Shown: positions 16,765 through 25,609 of the stretch, in pieces
Position numbering within the stretch: position 1 is the stretch's first letter
Layout: every line of letters begins with the position of its first letter
NCBI GenBank assembly: GCA_046542315.1
Contig: JBKHBO010000001.1
Location: forward strand, 1-64,000
DNA length: 64,000 bases
DNA from: PWPR01 sp046542315
GTDB taxonomy: Bacteria; Bacillota; UBA994; PWPR01
Reading direction: 5' to 3'
Made by a program: the position numbers and the translations under genes
Notes under the pieces: generated by a model
What the model was told of the DNA's origin: nothing
The model's input: the letters and a program-made list of their open reading frames with translations, nothing else
Database searches by the model: none

Positions 16765-17391
16765 TTAACGAGAATAGCGCTCAACTATGAGATGCTCTTC
16801 AACTGGTATATCGATCTCAGATCTTTCTGGAATTCGCACTACGTTAAATTTAAAATCTGTTTTATCTACATTTAACCATTCTGGAACCATGCGGTCTTCC
16901 AAAGCTTCTCCGATTTCTTTAAATAATACTGAGCTTTTACTCTTATGTCTTAAAGCTACTTCGTCTCCCTCATGTAAACGATATGATGGTATGTCAACCT
17001 TTTGGCCATTTACTAAAAAATGCCCATGTCTGACTAATTGTCTAGCTTGCGAACGTGATTGTGCTAAGCCAGCTCTATAAACCATATTGTCTAGTCTACA
17101 TTCAAGGATTTGAATTAACACTTCACCTGTTACACCATAACCTTTAGCTGCTTCTTCATAGTACCCATGGAATTGTCTTTCTAAAACTCCATAGATTCTT
17201 CTAGCTTTCTGTTTAGCACGCAACTGCAAGCCATAATCACTAACTTTAACTCTTCCTCTACCATGCTCACCTGGAGCATATGATCTTCTTTCAAAAGAAC
17301 ATTTACTTGAATAACAACGGTCACCCTTTAGATAAAGCTTTACGCCTTCACGACGACAAAGTTTACATTTAGGGCCTGTATATTTAGCCAT
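16765..17391 (-). CDS. rpsD: 30S ribosomal protein S4 (zinc-cysteine form)
   Basis: S4 of 208 residues nucleates 30S assembly and in other bacteria represses the alpha operon. The N-terminus has Cys9, Cys12, Cys26 and Cys31 (CKLC and CYSSKC), the zinc-binding form common in Clostridia. The S4 RNA-binding domain follows: RLDNMVYRAGLAQSRSQARQ, VRHGHFLVNGQKVDIPSYR. The gene lies in the alpha cluster between rpsK and rpoA rather than as a single gene as in Bacillus. Confidence 0.97.
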   Translation of the reverse strand: MAKYTGPKCKLCRREGVKLYLKGDRCYSSKCSFERRSYAPGEHGRGRVKVSDYGLQLRAKQKARRIYGVLERQFHGYYEEAAKGYGVTGEVLIQILECRLDNMVYRAGLAQSRSQARQLVRHGHFLVNGQKVDIPSYRLHEGDEVALRHKSKSSVLFKEIGEALEDRMVPEWLNVDKTDFKFNVVRIPERSEIDIPVEEHLIVERYSR

Positions 17392-17409
17392 TAAATAACC
17401 TCCTCTTCT

Positions 17410-17808
17410 CTACACACGACGTCGCTTCGGTGGGCGACATCCATTGTGTGGTATTGGAGTAACGTCTGCAATTGAATTCACTTCTAAGCCAGCAGCTTGT
17501 AATGATCTAATTGCAGCTTCTCTTCCTGGTCCTGGTCCTTTAACTCTCACATCAATATCACGCATACCATGTTCCATTGCAGCTTTAGCAGCTACTTCCG
17601 CAGCAATACCTGCAGCAAATGGAGTTGATTTACGAGATCCTTTGAATCCTTGTGCACCAGAACTTGACCATGATATAGTGTTTCCACCTTTATCAGTAAT
17701 GGTCACGAGAGTATTATTAAAAGTTGAAACCACGTGTGCAACACCTGATTCTACATTTTTTCTTTCGCGGCGTTTTCGTCGACTGCTTCCACGACCTCTT
17801 TTTGCCAT
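17410..17808 (-). CDS. rpsK: 30S ribosomal protein S11
   Basis: S11 (132 residues) shows GVAHVVSTFNNTLVTITD, SSGAQGFKGSRKSTPFAA and the C-terminal DVTPIPHNGCRPPKRRRV, all diagnostic. It binds the platform of the 30S subunit near the mRNA exit. It is 13 bases downstream of rpsM in the alpha cluster. Confidence 0.98.
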   Translation of the reverse strand: MAKRGRGSSRRKRRERKNVESGVAHVVSTFNNTLVTITDKGGNTISWSSSGAQGFKGSRKSTPFAAGIAAEVAAKAAMEHGMRDIDVRVKGPGPGREAAIRSLQAAGLEVNSIADVTPIPHNGCRPPKRRRV

Positions 17809-17821
17809 CTACTCTTCCCTC

Positions 17822-18193
17822 CTACTTCTTACGCCTGATGCCAACAGTTCTCTTACGTCCCTTACGCGTACGCGCATTTGTCTTTGTACGTTGACCCCTA
17901 ACAGGTAAACTTCGACGATGACGTAAGCCTCTATAGCAACCAATTTCCATTAGTCGCTTGATATTCTGTGTTACTTCTCGACGTAGATCACCTTCAACCA
18001 TAATGTTATTATCTATGTATTCACGAAGTCTGTTTACTTCATCATCTGTTAAATCTCTAACTCGAGTTGAAGGATCAATATTTGTATTTTCTAAAATTTC
18101 TTCTGCTCGTGATCTACCAATGCCATAAATATATGTTAAACCAATTACAACACGTTTCTCACGAGGCAGGTCAACACCTGATAAACGAGCCAT
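17822..18193 (-). CDS. rpsM: 30S ribosomal protein S13
   Basis: S13 (123 residues) begins MARLSGVDLPREKRVVIGLT and contains the RGLRHRRSLPVRGQRTKTNA segment that contacts tRNA, ending in a basic tail. It lies in the 3' head of the small subunit, bridging to the large subunit. Gene position after rpmJ is standard. Confidence 0.98.
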   Translation of the reverse strand: MARLSGVDLPREKRVVIGLTYIYGIGRSRAEEILENTNIDPSTRVRDLTDDEVNRLREYIDNNIMVEGDLRREVTQNIKRLMEIGCYRGLRHRRSLPVRGQRTKTNARTRKGRKRTVGIRRKK

Positions 18194-18208
18194 CCTTACA
18201 CCTCCATA

Positions 18209-18322
18209 TTAACCCTGTCGCTGCTTATGCTTAGGGTTCTCACATATAACCATTACTCGACCTTTACGACGAATAATCTTACATTTTTCGCACATTTTCT
18301 TCACTGATGGTCTTACTTTCAC
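18209..18322 (-). CDS. rpmJ: 50S ribosomal protein L36 (zinc-binding form)
   Basis: A 37-codon gene translated directly from the sequence, beginning with GTG at 18322, eight bases after AGGAGG. The product starts MKVRPSVKKMCEKCKIIRRK and has the zinc ligands Cys11, Cys14, Cys27 and His32. It lies between infA and rpsM as in most bacteria. The size and motifs are exactly those of the zinc-containing L36. Confidence 0.96.
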   Translation of the reverse strand: MKVRPSVKKMCEKCKIIRRKGRVMVICENPKHKQRQG

Positions 18323-18348
18323 CGACAGCACCTCCTAATAGCTGCTTA

Positions 18349-18567
18349 CTACTTATATCGATAAGTAATTCGACCTTGAGTCAAATCATATGGCGATAAT
18401 TCTAACTTCACTCTATCGCCAGTTAATATCCTAATATAGTTCATTCTTATTTTTCCTGAAATAGTTGCCAAAACCATGTGGCCATTATCTAACTCAACCT
18501 TAAATCGAGCATTAGGTAATGCCTCAATTACTTTCCCTTCTGCTTCAATAGCTTTTTTACCAGCCAA
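18349..18567 (-). CDS. infA: Translation initiation factor IF-1
   Basis: IF-1 (72 residues) is a single OB-fold that blocks the ribosomal A site during initiation. Visible: AIEAEGKVIEALPNARFKVE, ISGKIRMNYIRILTGDRV and LSPYDLTQGRITYRYK. It follows map by 34 bases. The KOW-domain protein gene often found between map and infA in Bacillus is absent. Confidence 0.98.
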   Translation of the reverse strand: MAGKKAIEAEGKVIEALPNARFKVELDNGHMVLATISGKIRMNYIRILTGDRVKLELSPYDLTQGRITYRYK

Positions 18568-18601
18568 AAATGATGCCTCCTTTAATATAGAAAACGGTCT
18601 T

Positions 18602-19351
18602 TTATTGTTTTGTTAATATTTCTGTCCCATGTTCATAAATTCCAATGCAATGTTCAAAATGAGCACATAAACTTCCATCTACAGAAACGACTGTCCATCC
18701 ATCTTCTAATTGTTTTACTTGATATCCACCAACTACAACCATGGGTTCTAGGGCCAAAGCCATACCAGTTTTTAGTCTTATACCTCTTCCTGGTGGTCCA
18801 TAGTTTAATATCTGAGGATCTTCATGCAATTGTTGACCTATACCGTGACCTGTATAGTCTCTCACCACTGAAAGTCCATATTTTTCAACATGACTCTGAA
18901 TAGCAAAAGATATATCAGATAGACGCGCTCCAGATTTTGCAGCCGCTATACCTTGATTAAGCGCTTCTTCTGTTACTCTCATCAACTTTTCAGCTTCTTC
19001 ACTTACTTTGCCTACTGCAAATGTTTTCGCAGCATCCCCATGATAACCTTTTAGTTCAGCGCCAATATCGACACTGATAATATCTCCTTCTTCAAGTTTT
19101 CTTGAATAGGAGGGGATACCATGCACTAGTTCATCATTTATTGAAGTGCATATAGCTGCTGGGAAGCCATTATATCCTTTAAAGGATGGTATGGCACCTA
19201 CTTCTTCCATGTATTTTTCTACTATATCATTAAGCTCTCCGGTAGAAATACCTGGGCGAACATTTTCTTCAATTAATGATAAGGAGTTGGCTACAATTTT
19301 GCCAGCATCCTTGATTAATTCAAGTTCTCGCATAGACTTAATAGTTAACAC
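18602..19351 (-). CDS. map: Type I methionine aminopeptidase
   Basis: This 249-residue enzyme removes the initiator Met from nascent proteins. The five metal ligands are present: Asp95 in SVDIGAE, Asp106 in GYHGDAAKTF, His169 in GHGIGQQLHEDP, Glu202 in ALEPM and Glu233 in HFEHC. Start is a GTG at 19351, overlapping the adk stop by seven bases, with GGAGG ten bases upstream inside adk. The gene order secY-adk-map-infA is the standard one. Confidence 0.97.
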   Translation of the reverse strand: MLTIKSMRELELIKDAGKIVANSLSLIEENVRPGISTGELNDIVEKYMEEVGAIPSFKGYNGFPAAICTSINDELVHGIPSYSRKLEEGDIISVDIGAELKGYHGDAAKTFAVGKVSEEAEKLMRVTEEALNQGIAAAKSGARLSDISFAIQSHVEKYGLSVVRDYTGHGIGQQLHEDPQILNYGPPGRGIRLKTGMALALEPMVVVGGYQVKQLEDGWTVVSVDGSLCAHFEHCIGIYEHGTEILTKQ

Positions 19352-20001
19352 GAGACATTCGCCTCCAAGATCTCTTTGATATCAGCAAATACATCTGATA
19401 ATTCTTGCTCACCGTCGACTTCAACTAATAAGTCTTTCTTTTCGTAATAGTCGATCAGTGGTGCTGTTTGATTCTTGTATACTTCTAATCTATTTCGAAC
19501 AGTTTCTTCTTTGTCATCTTCTCGTTGGACTACTTCTCCTTGACAAACATCACAAACGCCCTGTTCTTTTGGTGGATTATTATCTATATGATAAATAGCT
19601 CCACAGTTCACACAAGTTCTTCTCCCTGTCAATCTCTTTATAACAGTCTCATCACTTGTATCTATACTTATAACAACATCAATTTCTTGTTGTTTTTTTT
19701 CTAACATATCAGATAAAGCTTCTGCTTGATTAATTGTTCTTGGATATCCATCCAAAATATATCCATCTTTGCAGTCTTTCTGGCTTATTCTTTCTTCAAC
19801 AAGTCCATTAACTACGCTATCTGGAACAAGCTCACCTTTATCCATAAATTCCTTAGCTTTTAGCCCCATTGGCGTTTCATTTTTCAAAGCACTTCTAAAC
19901 ATATCTCCAGTTGAAATATGTGGAATCGAAAATTCTTTAGCGATAACTTTTGCTTGTGACCCTTTTCCTGCACCAGGAGGTCCCATCATTATTATTCTCA
20001 T
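19345..20001 (-). CDS. adk: Adenylate kinase (zinc LID form)
   Basis: Adk interconverts ATP, ADP and AMP. The 218-residue protein has the P-loop GPPGAGKG at 7-14 and a long LID with four cysteines (Cys130, Cys133, Cys150, Cys153), the structural zinc site of Gram-positive enzymes. DGYPRTINQAEAL holds the AMP-binding Arg. The ATG at 20001 follows AGAGGTG by eight bases, so the longer upstream reading frame inside secY is rejected. Confidence 0.97.
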   Translation of the reverse strand: MRIIMMGPPGAGKGSQAKVIAKEFSIPHISTGDMFRSALKNETPMGLKAKEFMDKGELVPDSVVNGLVEERISQKDCKDGYILDGYPRTINQAEALSDMLEKKQQEIDVVISIDTSDETVIKRLTGRRTCVNCGAIYHIDNNPPKEQGVCDVCQGEVVQREDDKEETVRNRLEVYKNQTAPLIDYYEKKDLLVEVDGEQELSDVFADIKEILEANVSC

Positions 20002-20014
20002 TACTAAAACACCT

Positions 20015-21268
20015 CTATTGTAGGAATCCGCCATAGTGTCTCATCATTAATTGATTTTCAATCTGTTTCACTGTATCCAGTGCTACACCAACCATGATGA
20101 TTAAACTTGTACCTGCAATTCCTAATTGTATGTTTAATACATTATTCAAAATAATAGGAATAACGACTAAAATACATAAGAAAGAAGCTCCAACAAAAGT
20201 CAATCTCCATAATACTTTAGAAATATAGTCTGTTGTCGGTCTACCTGGTCTTATCCCCGGTACAAAGCCACCCTGACTTTTCAAATTATCGGATACATCT
20301 CTTGGGTTAAATTGTACAGTTGTATAGAAAAATGTAAATCCAAAGATGAATATCAAATACAAAATTGTATGCAACCAAGAACCCATTTGCAATGACTCTC
20401 CTATTTTTTGCAAGGTTTCAGAAGAGCTAAAAGCCGCTAAAGTAGCAGGGAACATTAAAATAGATGAAGCAAATATTACTGGTATAACACCAGCTTGGTT
20501 GATTCTCATTGGTATATGAGTACTCTGCCCACCATAAACTTTTCGTCCCACAACTCTTCTAGAATATTGCACAGGAATTCTTCTTTGTCCTTCTTGAATC
20601 ATAACTATAGCTGCAATCATAACTACTGCACCTACTGCTACTAATACTAATGTAACAATACTTTGTTCACCTATACTAACTGCTCTTGCCATGTTAAATG
20701 CTGAAATTGGCAATCTTGAAATGATACCACCAAAAATAATTAAAGATATACCATTTCCTATACCATTTTCAGTAATACGCTCACCTATCCACATTAAAAG
20801 CGCTGTACCAGCTGTTAGTGTTAGTGCTATTAACATATATGAAGGAATAGAAGGGTTAAGCAAGTATCCCCTTATACCTAGGGTGATAGCAAATGCTTGA
20901 ACAAAAGCTAGAATTACAGTAGTATATCTCGTATACTGCATCTGCTTCTTCCTACCTTCTTGCCCATTTTTCATCATTTCTTCCCATGAAGGAATGATAA
21001 CTGTTAATAACTGCATAACAATAGTAGCTGTGATGTATGGTGATACTGACATTGCAAAAATTGTAAAGTTTGACAATGCACCACCAGATACTAGATCAAA
21101 GAACCCTAGTAAATTGCCTTCTGCAAATAGTTGTCTTAAAGCGTCATTATTAATTCCAGGAACAGGAACATGAGCTCCTAACCTAAATACAAATAACATT
21201 GCTAATGTGAACAGCATCTTCTTTCTTAGGTCAGGAATTTTCCAAGCATTACGAAGTGTTTTTAACAC
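20015..21268 (-). CDS. secY: Preprotein translocase subunit SecY
   Basis: SecY forms the protein-conducting channel in the cytoplasmic membrane with SecE and SecG. The 417-residue protein has ten hydrophobic segments and family motifs such as FRLGAHVPVPGIN, MSVSPYITATIVMQLL, GIGNGISLIIF and QPGG-region GGFVPGIRPGRPT. Start is GTG at 21268, directly after the rplO stop codon. Its position between rplO and adk is standard in the spc operon. Confidence 0.98.
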   Translation of the reverse strand: MLKTLRNAWKIPDLRKKMLFTLAMLFVFRLGAHVPVPGINNDALRQLFAEGNLLGFFDLVSGGALSNFTIFAMSVSPYITATIVMQLLTVIIPSWEEMMKNGQEGRKKQMQYTRYTTVILAFVQAFAITLGIRGYLLNPSIPSYMLIALTLTAGTALLMWIGERITENGIGNGISLIIFGGIISRLPISAFNMARAVSIGEQSIVTLVLVAVGAVVMIAAIVMIQEGQRRIPVQYSRRVVGRKVYGGQSTHIPMRINQAGVIPVIFASSILMFPATLAAFSSSETLQKIGESLQMGSWLHTILYLIFIFGFTFFYTTVQFNPRDVSDNLKSQGGFVPGIRPGRPTTDYISKVLWRLTFVGASFLCILVVIPIILNNVLNIQLGIAGTSLIIMVGVALDTVKQIENQLMMRHYGGFLQ

Positions 21269-21709
21269 TTAGATCACCTCTACTTTGCCACCAGCAGCTT
21301 CAATAGCTTCTTGTGCTGTTTTTGAGAAAGCATTAACTTTAACAGTTAATTTCTTCTCTAATTTTCCTCTTCCTAAGATCTTAACGCCATCATTTACTTT
21401 ATTAATAAGCACTCTCTCAAGCAAAACCTCAGAGTCAACGACTTGACCATCTTCAAACATATTGAGTTGATCAAGATTTACTATTGATATATCTTTTTTA
21501 AATATATTTGTGAAACCTCTCTTAGGTAAAAGCCTTTGCAGGGGCATTTGTCCACCTTCGAACCATGGTCCTACTCCTCCGCCAGAGCGTGAGTTCTGAC
21601 CATTCATTCCTCTTCCAGCTGTTGTACCTCTGCCAGAGCCAGTACCTCTACCAACTCTCTTACGCTTATGGCGTGAGTCTTCTGCTGGTTTTAATTGATG
21701 TAATTTCAT
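21269..21709 (-). CDS. rplO: 50S ribosomal protein L15
   Basis: L15 (146 residues) begins MKLHQLKPAEDSRHKRKRVG and has the glycine/arginine-rich extension GRGTGSGRGTTAGRGMNGQN that threads into 23S rRNA. The ATG at 21709 follows GGGAGGTG by six bases, so the longer frame is not used. Its stop abuts the secY start without a gap. Confidence 0.97.
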   Translation of the reverse strand: MKLHQLKPAEDSRHKRKRVGRGTGSGRGTTAGRGMNGQNSRSGGGVGPWFEGGQMPLQRLLPKRGFTNIFKKDISIVNLDQLNMFEDGQVVDSEVLLERVLINKVNDGVKILGRGKLEKKLTVKVNAFSKTAQEAIEAAGGKVEVI

Positions 21710-21729
21710 CTCAAACACCTCCCGCAAGA

Positions 21730-21915
21730 TTAATTAATTTCTTCAACTTCAAGCATGTGTGATACTTTTTTGATCATGCCTCTAATTTGAGGACTAACTT
21801 CTTTTATCACAGATTGGTTTGGTTTTCTTAAACCTAGTGCTTGAACTGTACCTCTTTGCTTTTTATTGCTTCCGATAAGGCTACGCTTGAGCGTGATTTT
21901 TAATTGATTAGACAT
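21730..21915 (-). CDS. rpmD: 50S ribosomal protein L30
   Basis: L30 has 61 residues: LKITLKRSLIGSNKKQRGTV followed by ALGLRKPNQSV and GMIKKVSHMLEVEE. The length and motif match the bacterial family. It lies between rpsE and rplO, as expected. Confidence 0.97.
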   Translation of the reverse strand: MSNQLKITLKRSLIGSNKKQRGTVQALGLRKPNQSVIKEVSPQIRGMIKKVSHMLEVEEIN

Positions 21916-21938
21916 ATCATCACTACCTCCCGCTTTAC

Positions 21939-22448
21939 CTATTCTAACTCTGCAGCATCAATATTTCTTAATGATGCTACTTCTTCAATAGTCAACAGTT
22001 GTTTAAGCCCTGCTATAGTAGCATAAGCAATATTAATTTTGTTTGCTGAACCAAGAGACTTAGTTAAAATATCTCTTACACCAACTAATTCCAAAATTGC
22101 TCTAGCTGCACTACCTGCAATAACTCCTGTACCTTCTGAAGCTGGCTTAAGTAAAACTTTGCCCGCACCATAGATACCAGTAATTTCATGAGGGATTGTT
22201 GTACCTACTAAAGGAACGTCAATCATACTTTTCCTAGCAGTATCAATTGCTTTTCTTACCGCATCAGGAACTCCTCTTGCTTTACCTAGTCCAACGCCAA
22301 CTTTGCCGTTTCCATCTCCAACAGCTACAATTGCGTTAAAACTACGGATTCTTCCGCCTTTTACAGTTTTTGAGACGGGCTTAATTTCGATTACTTTTTC
22401 AGTTAAATTACTTTTTTGTTCTGCGTTTCGTTTTTGACGCTTATCCAT
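21939..22448 (-). CDS. rpsE: 30S ribosomal protein S5
   Basis: S5 (169 residues) has the double-stranded-RNA-like N domain FNAIVAVGDGNGKVGVGLGK and the C domain PASEGTGVIAGSAARAILEL. S5 sits at the mRNA entry and affects decoding accuracy. Position between rplR and rpmD is standard. Confidence 0.98.
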   Translation of the reverse strand: MDKRQKRNAEQKSNLTEKVIEIKPVSKTVKGGRIRSFNAIVAVGDGNGKVGVGLGKARGVPDAVRKAIDTARKSMIDVPLVGTTIPHEITGIYGAGKVLLKPASEGTGVIAGSAARAILELVGVRDILTKSLGSANKINIAYATIAGLKQLLTIEEVASLRNIDAAELE

Positions 22449-22465
22449 CTCATATCCTCCCGCTG

Positions 22466-22834
22466 TTAAAACTCTAGACCGGCTTCACGAGCTGCACTTG
22501 CTAATGCGGCAACACGTCCATGATATTTATAGCCGCCTCTATCGAATACTACTTTTGTTATTCCATTAGCCACTGCTCTTTCGCCAATCAATTTGCCAAC
22601 CATACGGGCTGCATCTTTATTACTACCATTATCCACCGCGTTAGCAACTTCTGGGGTTAATGTTGATACCGCCAATAAAGTTTTGCCTTCATAATCGTTG
22701 ATTATTTGGGCATAAATATGCTTGTTTGAACGGTATACATTTAACCGTGGACGTTCGTAACTACCGAATACGTGATTGCGAATACGATAATGGCGTTTCT
22801 TACGAAGTTTATTTCTGTCTGCTTTATTTAGCAT
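22466..22834 (-). CDS. rplR: 50S ribosomal protein L18
   Basis: L18 (122 residues) binds 5S rRNA. Diagnostic parts are RNHVFGSYERPRLNVYRSNK, HIYAQIINDYEGKTLLA and the ending FDRGGYKYHGRVAALASAAR. It is 29 bases downstream of rplF. Confidence 0.98.
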   Translation of the reverse strand: MLNKADRNKLRKKRHYRIRNHVFGSYERPRLNVYRSNKHIYAQIINDYEGKTLLAVSTLTPEVANAVDNGSNKDAARMVGKLIGERAVANGITKVVFDRGGYKYHGRVAALASAAREAGLEF

Positions 22835-22863
22835 TATTAAATACTCCTTTCCGCACCACGGTC

Positions 22864-23397
22864 TTAACCAGTTTTGCCCACTTTTTGTCTTACATATTCG
22901 CCCTTATATCTTATACCTTTGCCTTTATAAGGTTCTGGTTCTCTGATAGAGCGAATCTGTGCAGCAAATTGGCCGACTTCTTGTTTATCTATTCCACTTA
23001 TATTAATTTCTGTATTAGAAGGAACATCAACACTAATTCCTTCAGGTGGAGTAACCTCCACAGGATGTGAATATCCTACTGCTATTACCAAGTCATTTCC
23101 CTTCTTCGTGGCTCTATAACCAACACCTCGAAGTTCTAGTGACTTAGTATAGCCTTCAGTTACACCAACAACCATATTATTAATTAAACTGCGCACTAAA
23201 CCGTGTAGCGCTCTGTTCTTAACTTGATCATTTGGTCTTTGAACAATAATTTGATTCTCTTCTAAAGTAATTTTCATTCCTTGTTCAAAACTTTGCTCAA
23301 GCTCACCTTTAGGCCCTTTTACACTGACTTTATATCCATCTACTTTTACTTCTACGCCTTTAGGAATTTCTATTGGCTTTTTACCTATACGTGACAT
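22864..23397 (-). CDS. rplF: 50S ribosomal protein L6
   Basis: L6 (177 residues) starts MSRIGKKPIEIPKGVEVKVD and ends EPEPYKGKGIRYKGEYVRQK, with two alpha/beta repeats. The ATG at 23397 follows AGGAGG by eight bases; the longer frame begins within the rpsH 3' end and is rejected. L6 lies near the sarcin-ricin loop. Confidence 0.98.
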   Translation of the reverse strand: MSRIGKKPIEIPKGVEVKVDGYKVSVKGPKGELEQSFEQGMKITLEENQIIVQRPNDQVKNRALHGLVRSLINNMVVGVTEGYTKSLELRGVGYRATKKGNDLVIAVGYSHPVEVTPPEGISVDVPSNTEINISGIDKQEVGQFAAQIRSIREPEPYKGKGIRYKGEYVRQKVGKTG

Positions 23398-23408
23398 ATC
23401 AGCACCTC

Positions 23409-23807
23409 CTACCAAACATAACAGACAACTTCGCCGCCAAGACTTGCTTCGCGTGCTTTCTTATCTGTCATTAATCCTTGAGATGTTGAAATCATTGCTA
23501 TTCCTAAACCGTTTAAAACTCTAGGAATTTCGTTTTTCTTAGCATAGACTCGAAGTCCTGGCTTTGAAATTCTCTTAATTCCATGAATTACTTGGCTCCT
23601 ACTTGGGCCATATTTTAACATTATACGTATTGTTCCTTGGTTGTTATTCTCTATAATCTCATAATTTCTAATATATCCCTCTTCTAATAGAATTTCTGCA
23701 ATTGCTTTTTTCATATTAGAAGCAGGCACATCTACATTGCTATGCAAAGCCGAGGCCGCATTGCGAATGCGAGTTAGCATATCAGAGATAGGATCAGTCA
23801 TTACCAT
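23409..23807 (-). CDS. rpsH: 30S ribosomal protein S8
   Basis: S8 (132 residues) begins MVMTDPISDMLTRIRNA and ends STSQGLMTDKKAREASLGGE plus VVCYVW, the canonical C-terminus. AGGAGG lies eight bases before the first ATG. In E. coli S8 represses the spc operon; whether it does so here cannot be judged. Confidence 0.98.
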   Translation of the reverse strand: MVMTDPISDMLTRIRNAASALHSNVDVPASNMKKAIAEILLEEGYIRNYEIIENNNQGTIRIMLKYGPSRSQVIHGIKRISKPGLRVYAKKNEIPRVLNGLGIAMISTSQGLMTDKKAREASLGGEVVCYVW

Positions 23808-23833
23808 ATCAACAGCCTCCTTATCCTAACTTT

Positions 23834-24019
23834 TTACCAACTGGCTTTTTTCACGCCTGGTATTTGACCAGCATGAGCCAGTTTGCGGAAGCATATTCGG
23901 CAGACACCGAATTTTCTCATATATCCACGAGGTCGACCGCAAATTCTACATCGGTTGTATTCTCTAGTAGAGAACTTTTGCTCACGCTTTTGCTTGGCGA
24001 TCAAAGATTTCTTTGCCAT
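23834..24019 (-). CDS. rpsN: 30S ribosomal protein S14 type Z (zinc form)
   Basis: This is the short 61-residue zinc form of S14, with Cys24, Cys27, Cys40 and Cys43 in RCRICGRPRG and VCRICFRKLA. The longer cysteine-free form used under zinc limitation is not in this window. It lies between rplE and rpsH, the normal spc position. Confidence 0.97.
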   Translation of the reverse strand: MAKKSLIAKQKREQKFSTREYNRCRICGRPRGYMRKFGVCRICFRKLAHAGQIPGVKKASW

Positions 24020-24023
24020 GGAT

Positions 24024-24572
24024 CTACCTCCTTACCTTTGAAAACGGCATACCAATTAAAGTTAACAATTCTCTTGCTTCCTCATCTGTTTCTGCTGTAG
24101 TTACAATTGTTATACTCATACCTTGAACATTTTCTACTTGGTCATACCTGATTTCTGGAAAAATTAATTGTTCTTTCACACCTAGTGAATAATTGCCGCG
24201 TCCGTCAAAAGCTTCAGGTGAAACACCTTGAAAGTCTCTTACACGAGGCAAGTTTATTGTCACTAATTTATCTAAAAAATTGTACATGCGAGTTCCTCGC
24301 AATGTCACCTTACATCCTATTGGCATACCAGCACGTAATTTGAAATTTGAAACTGATTTCCTAGCACGTGTTACAACTGGCATTTGACCAGTTATTTTAG
24401 CTAAGTCTGAAACTGCTGAATCAATTGCTTTACTATTCTCAACAGCTCTGCCTACACCCATGTTTACCAAAATCTTTTCGATTTTTGGCACCATCATTGG
24501 GGTTTCATAGCCAAATTTTTCAATCATTGCTGGCATTACTTCTGCTTTATAAAAATCTCTTAGCCTAGACAC
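24024..24572 (-). CDS. rplE: 50S ribosomal protein L5
   Basis: L5 (182 residues) binds 5S rRNA and the P-site tRNA elbow. Motifs: VPKIEKILVNMGVG, KSVSNFKLRAGMPIGCKVTL and RDFQGVSPEAFDGRGNYSLG. Five bases precede rpsN. The family match is complete over its length. Confidence 0.98.
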   Translation of the reverse strand: MSRLRDFYKAEVMPAMIEKFGYETPMMVPKIEKILVNMGVGRAVENSKAIDSAVSDLAKITGQMPVVTRARKSVSNFKLRAGMPIGCKVTLRGTRMYNFLDKLVTINLPRVRDFQGVSPEAFDGRGNYSLGVKEQLIFPEIRYDQVENVQGMSITIVTTAETDEEARELLTLIGMPFSKVRR

Positions 24573-24595
24573 GAAAATCCTCCTTTCTCTTTGAA

Positions 24596-24925
24596 CTACT
24601 TGTCAATCGCTTGATTGCATTTTTTACAGTAGCGCACCTTAGTGCCATCTTCGAGGACTTTCTTACCGGTCCGACTAGCTTCATTACAAGAAGGACATAT
24701 TAGCATAACGTTGGAAACATCTATTGGTGCTTCCATCTCAACTATGCCTCCTTGTTGATTCATACCTTGAGGACGTTGATGCTTCTTAACCATATTAACG
24801 CCTTCAACTATGACTCGGTTTTCTTCTGGTAAAGCTCTTAATATTGTACCAGTTTTTCCTCTATCTTTTCCTGCTAAAATCTTGACCTTGTCATCTTTTT
24901 TAACATGTAGTTTATTCTTTTTCAT
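24596..24925 (-). CDS. rplX: 50S ribosomal protein L24 with zinc-ribbon-like tail
   Basis: L24 (109 residues) carries the KOW motif KKDDKVKILAGKDRGKTGTI and VNMVKKHQRPQ, an early assembly protein of the 50S subunit. The C-terminal part holds two CxxC pairs, CPSC at 77-80 and CKKC at 100-103, about 20 residues apart, which could bind a metal. Similar tails occur in other Clostridia as far as I recall. Confidence 0.97.
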   Translation of the reverse strand: MKKNKLHVKKDDKVKILAGKDRGKTGTILRALPEENRVIVEGVNMVKKHQRPQGMNQQGGIVEMEAPIDVSNVMLICPSCNEASRTGKKVLEDGTKVRYCKKCNQAIDK

Positions 24926-24943
24926 CGCTATCCCTCCTAGCAG

Positions 24944-25312
24944 CTAAAATACTTCCGGTGCGAGTGAAACAATTTTCATAAAATTGTTCTCTCTTATCTC
25001 TCTGGCCACTGGGCCAAAAATACGAGTTCCACGAGGATTACTAGCATCATCAAGAATAACAACTGCGTTGTCATCAAATCTGATATAGGTTCCATCTTTT
25101 CGTCTCACACCATACTTTGATCTTACTATCACTGCCTTAACTACTTCACCCTTCTTAACTACTCCACCAGGTGTTGCTTCTTTAACTGTGGCGATGATAA
25201 CGTCACCAATATTGGCATAACGACGCCTAGTTCCTCCAAGCACTCGGATGCACAATACCTCTTTAGCTCCAGAGTTATCTGCAACACGCAGTCTGCTTTC
25301 GCTTTGTATCAC
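24944..25312 (-). CDS. rplN: 50S ribosomal protein L14
   Basis: L14 (122 residues) starts MIQSESRLRVADNSGAKEVL and contains VKKGEVVKAVIVRSKYGVRR and FDDNAVVILDDASNPRGTRI. It is close to universal in form and bridges to the 30S subunit. It follows rpsQ by 20 bases. Confidence 0.98.
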   Translation of the reverse strand: MIQSESRLRVADNSGAKEVLCIRVLGGTRRRYANIGDVIIATVKEATPGGVVKKGEVVKAVIVRSKYGVRRKDGTYIRFDDNAVVILDDASNPRGTRIFGPVAREIRENNFMKIVSLAPEVF

Positions 25313-25332
25313 AGCGTGTTCCTCCCTTCATC

Positions 25333-25587
25333 CTACTCTGCTTTTTTAACTATCTTAGTTACACGCCACCGTTTTGTTTTACTCAGTGGACGGGTTTCCA
25401 TTATCTCAACTATGTCACCTTCATGACACGTATTCTCTGCATCGTGTGCATGATACTTTTTATTTCTTTTTATACGTTTCTTGTACAGTGGGTGACTTGT
25501 CATTCTTTCAACTAAAACAACAATTGTTTTATCCATTTTATCACTTACGACAAGACCCTGTCGTACTTTACGTGTATTGCGTTCCAT
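25333..25587 (-). CDS. rpsQ: 30S ribosomal protein S17
   Basis: S17 (84 residues) is an OB-fold protein binding 16S rRNA early in assembly: RKVRQGLVVSDKMDKTIVVL, then KKRIKRNKKYHAHD and GDIVEIMETRPLSKTKRWR. The gene follows rpmC in the S10-spc junction. Confidence 0.98.
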   Translation of the reverse strand: MERNTRKVRQGLVVSDKMDKTIVVLVERMTSHPLYKKRIKRNKKYHAHDAENTCHEGDIVEIMETRPLSKTKRWRVTKIVKKAE

Positions 25588-25609
25588 TATCGGGTTGTCC
25601 TCCCTTCAA

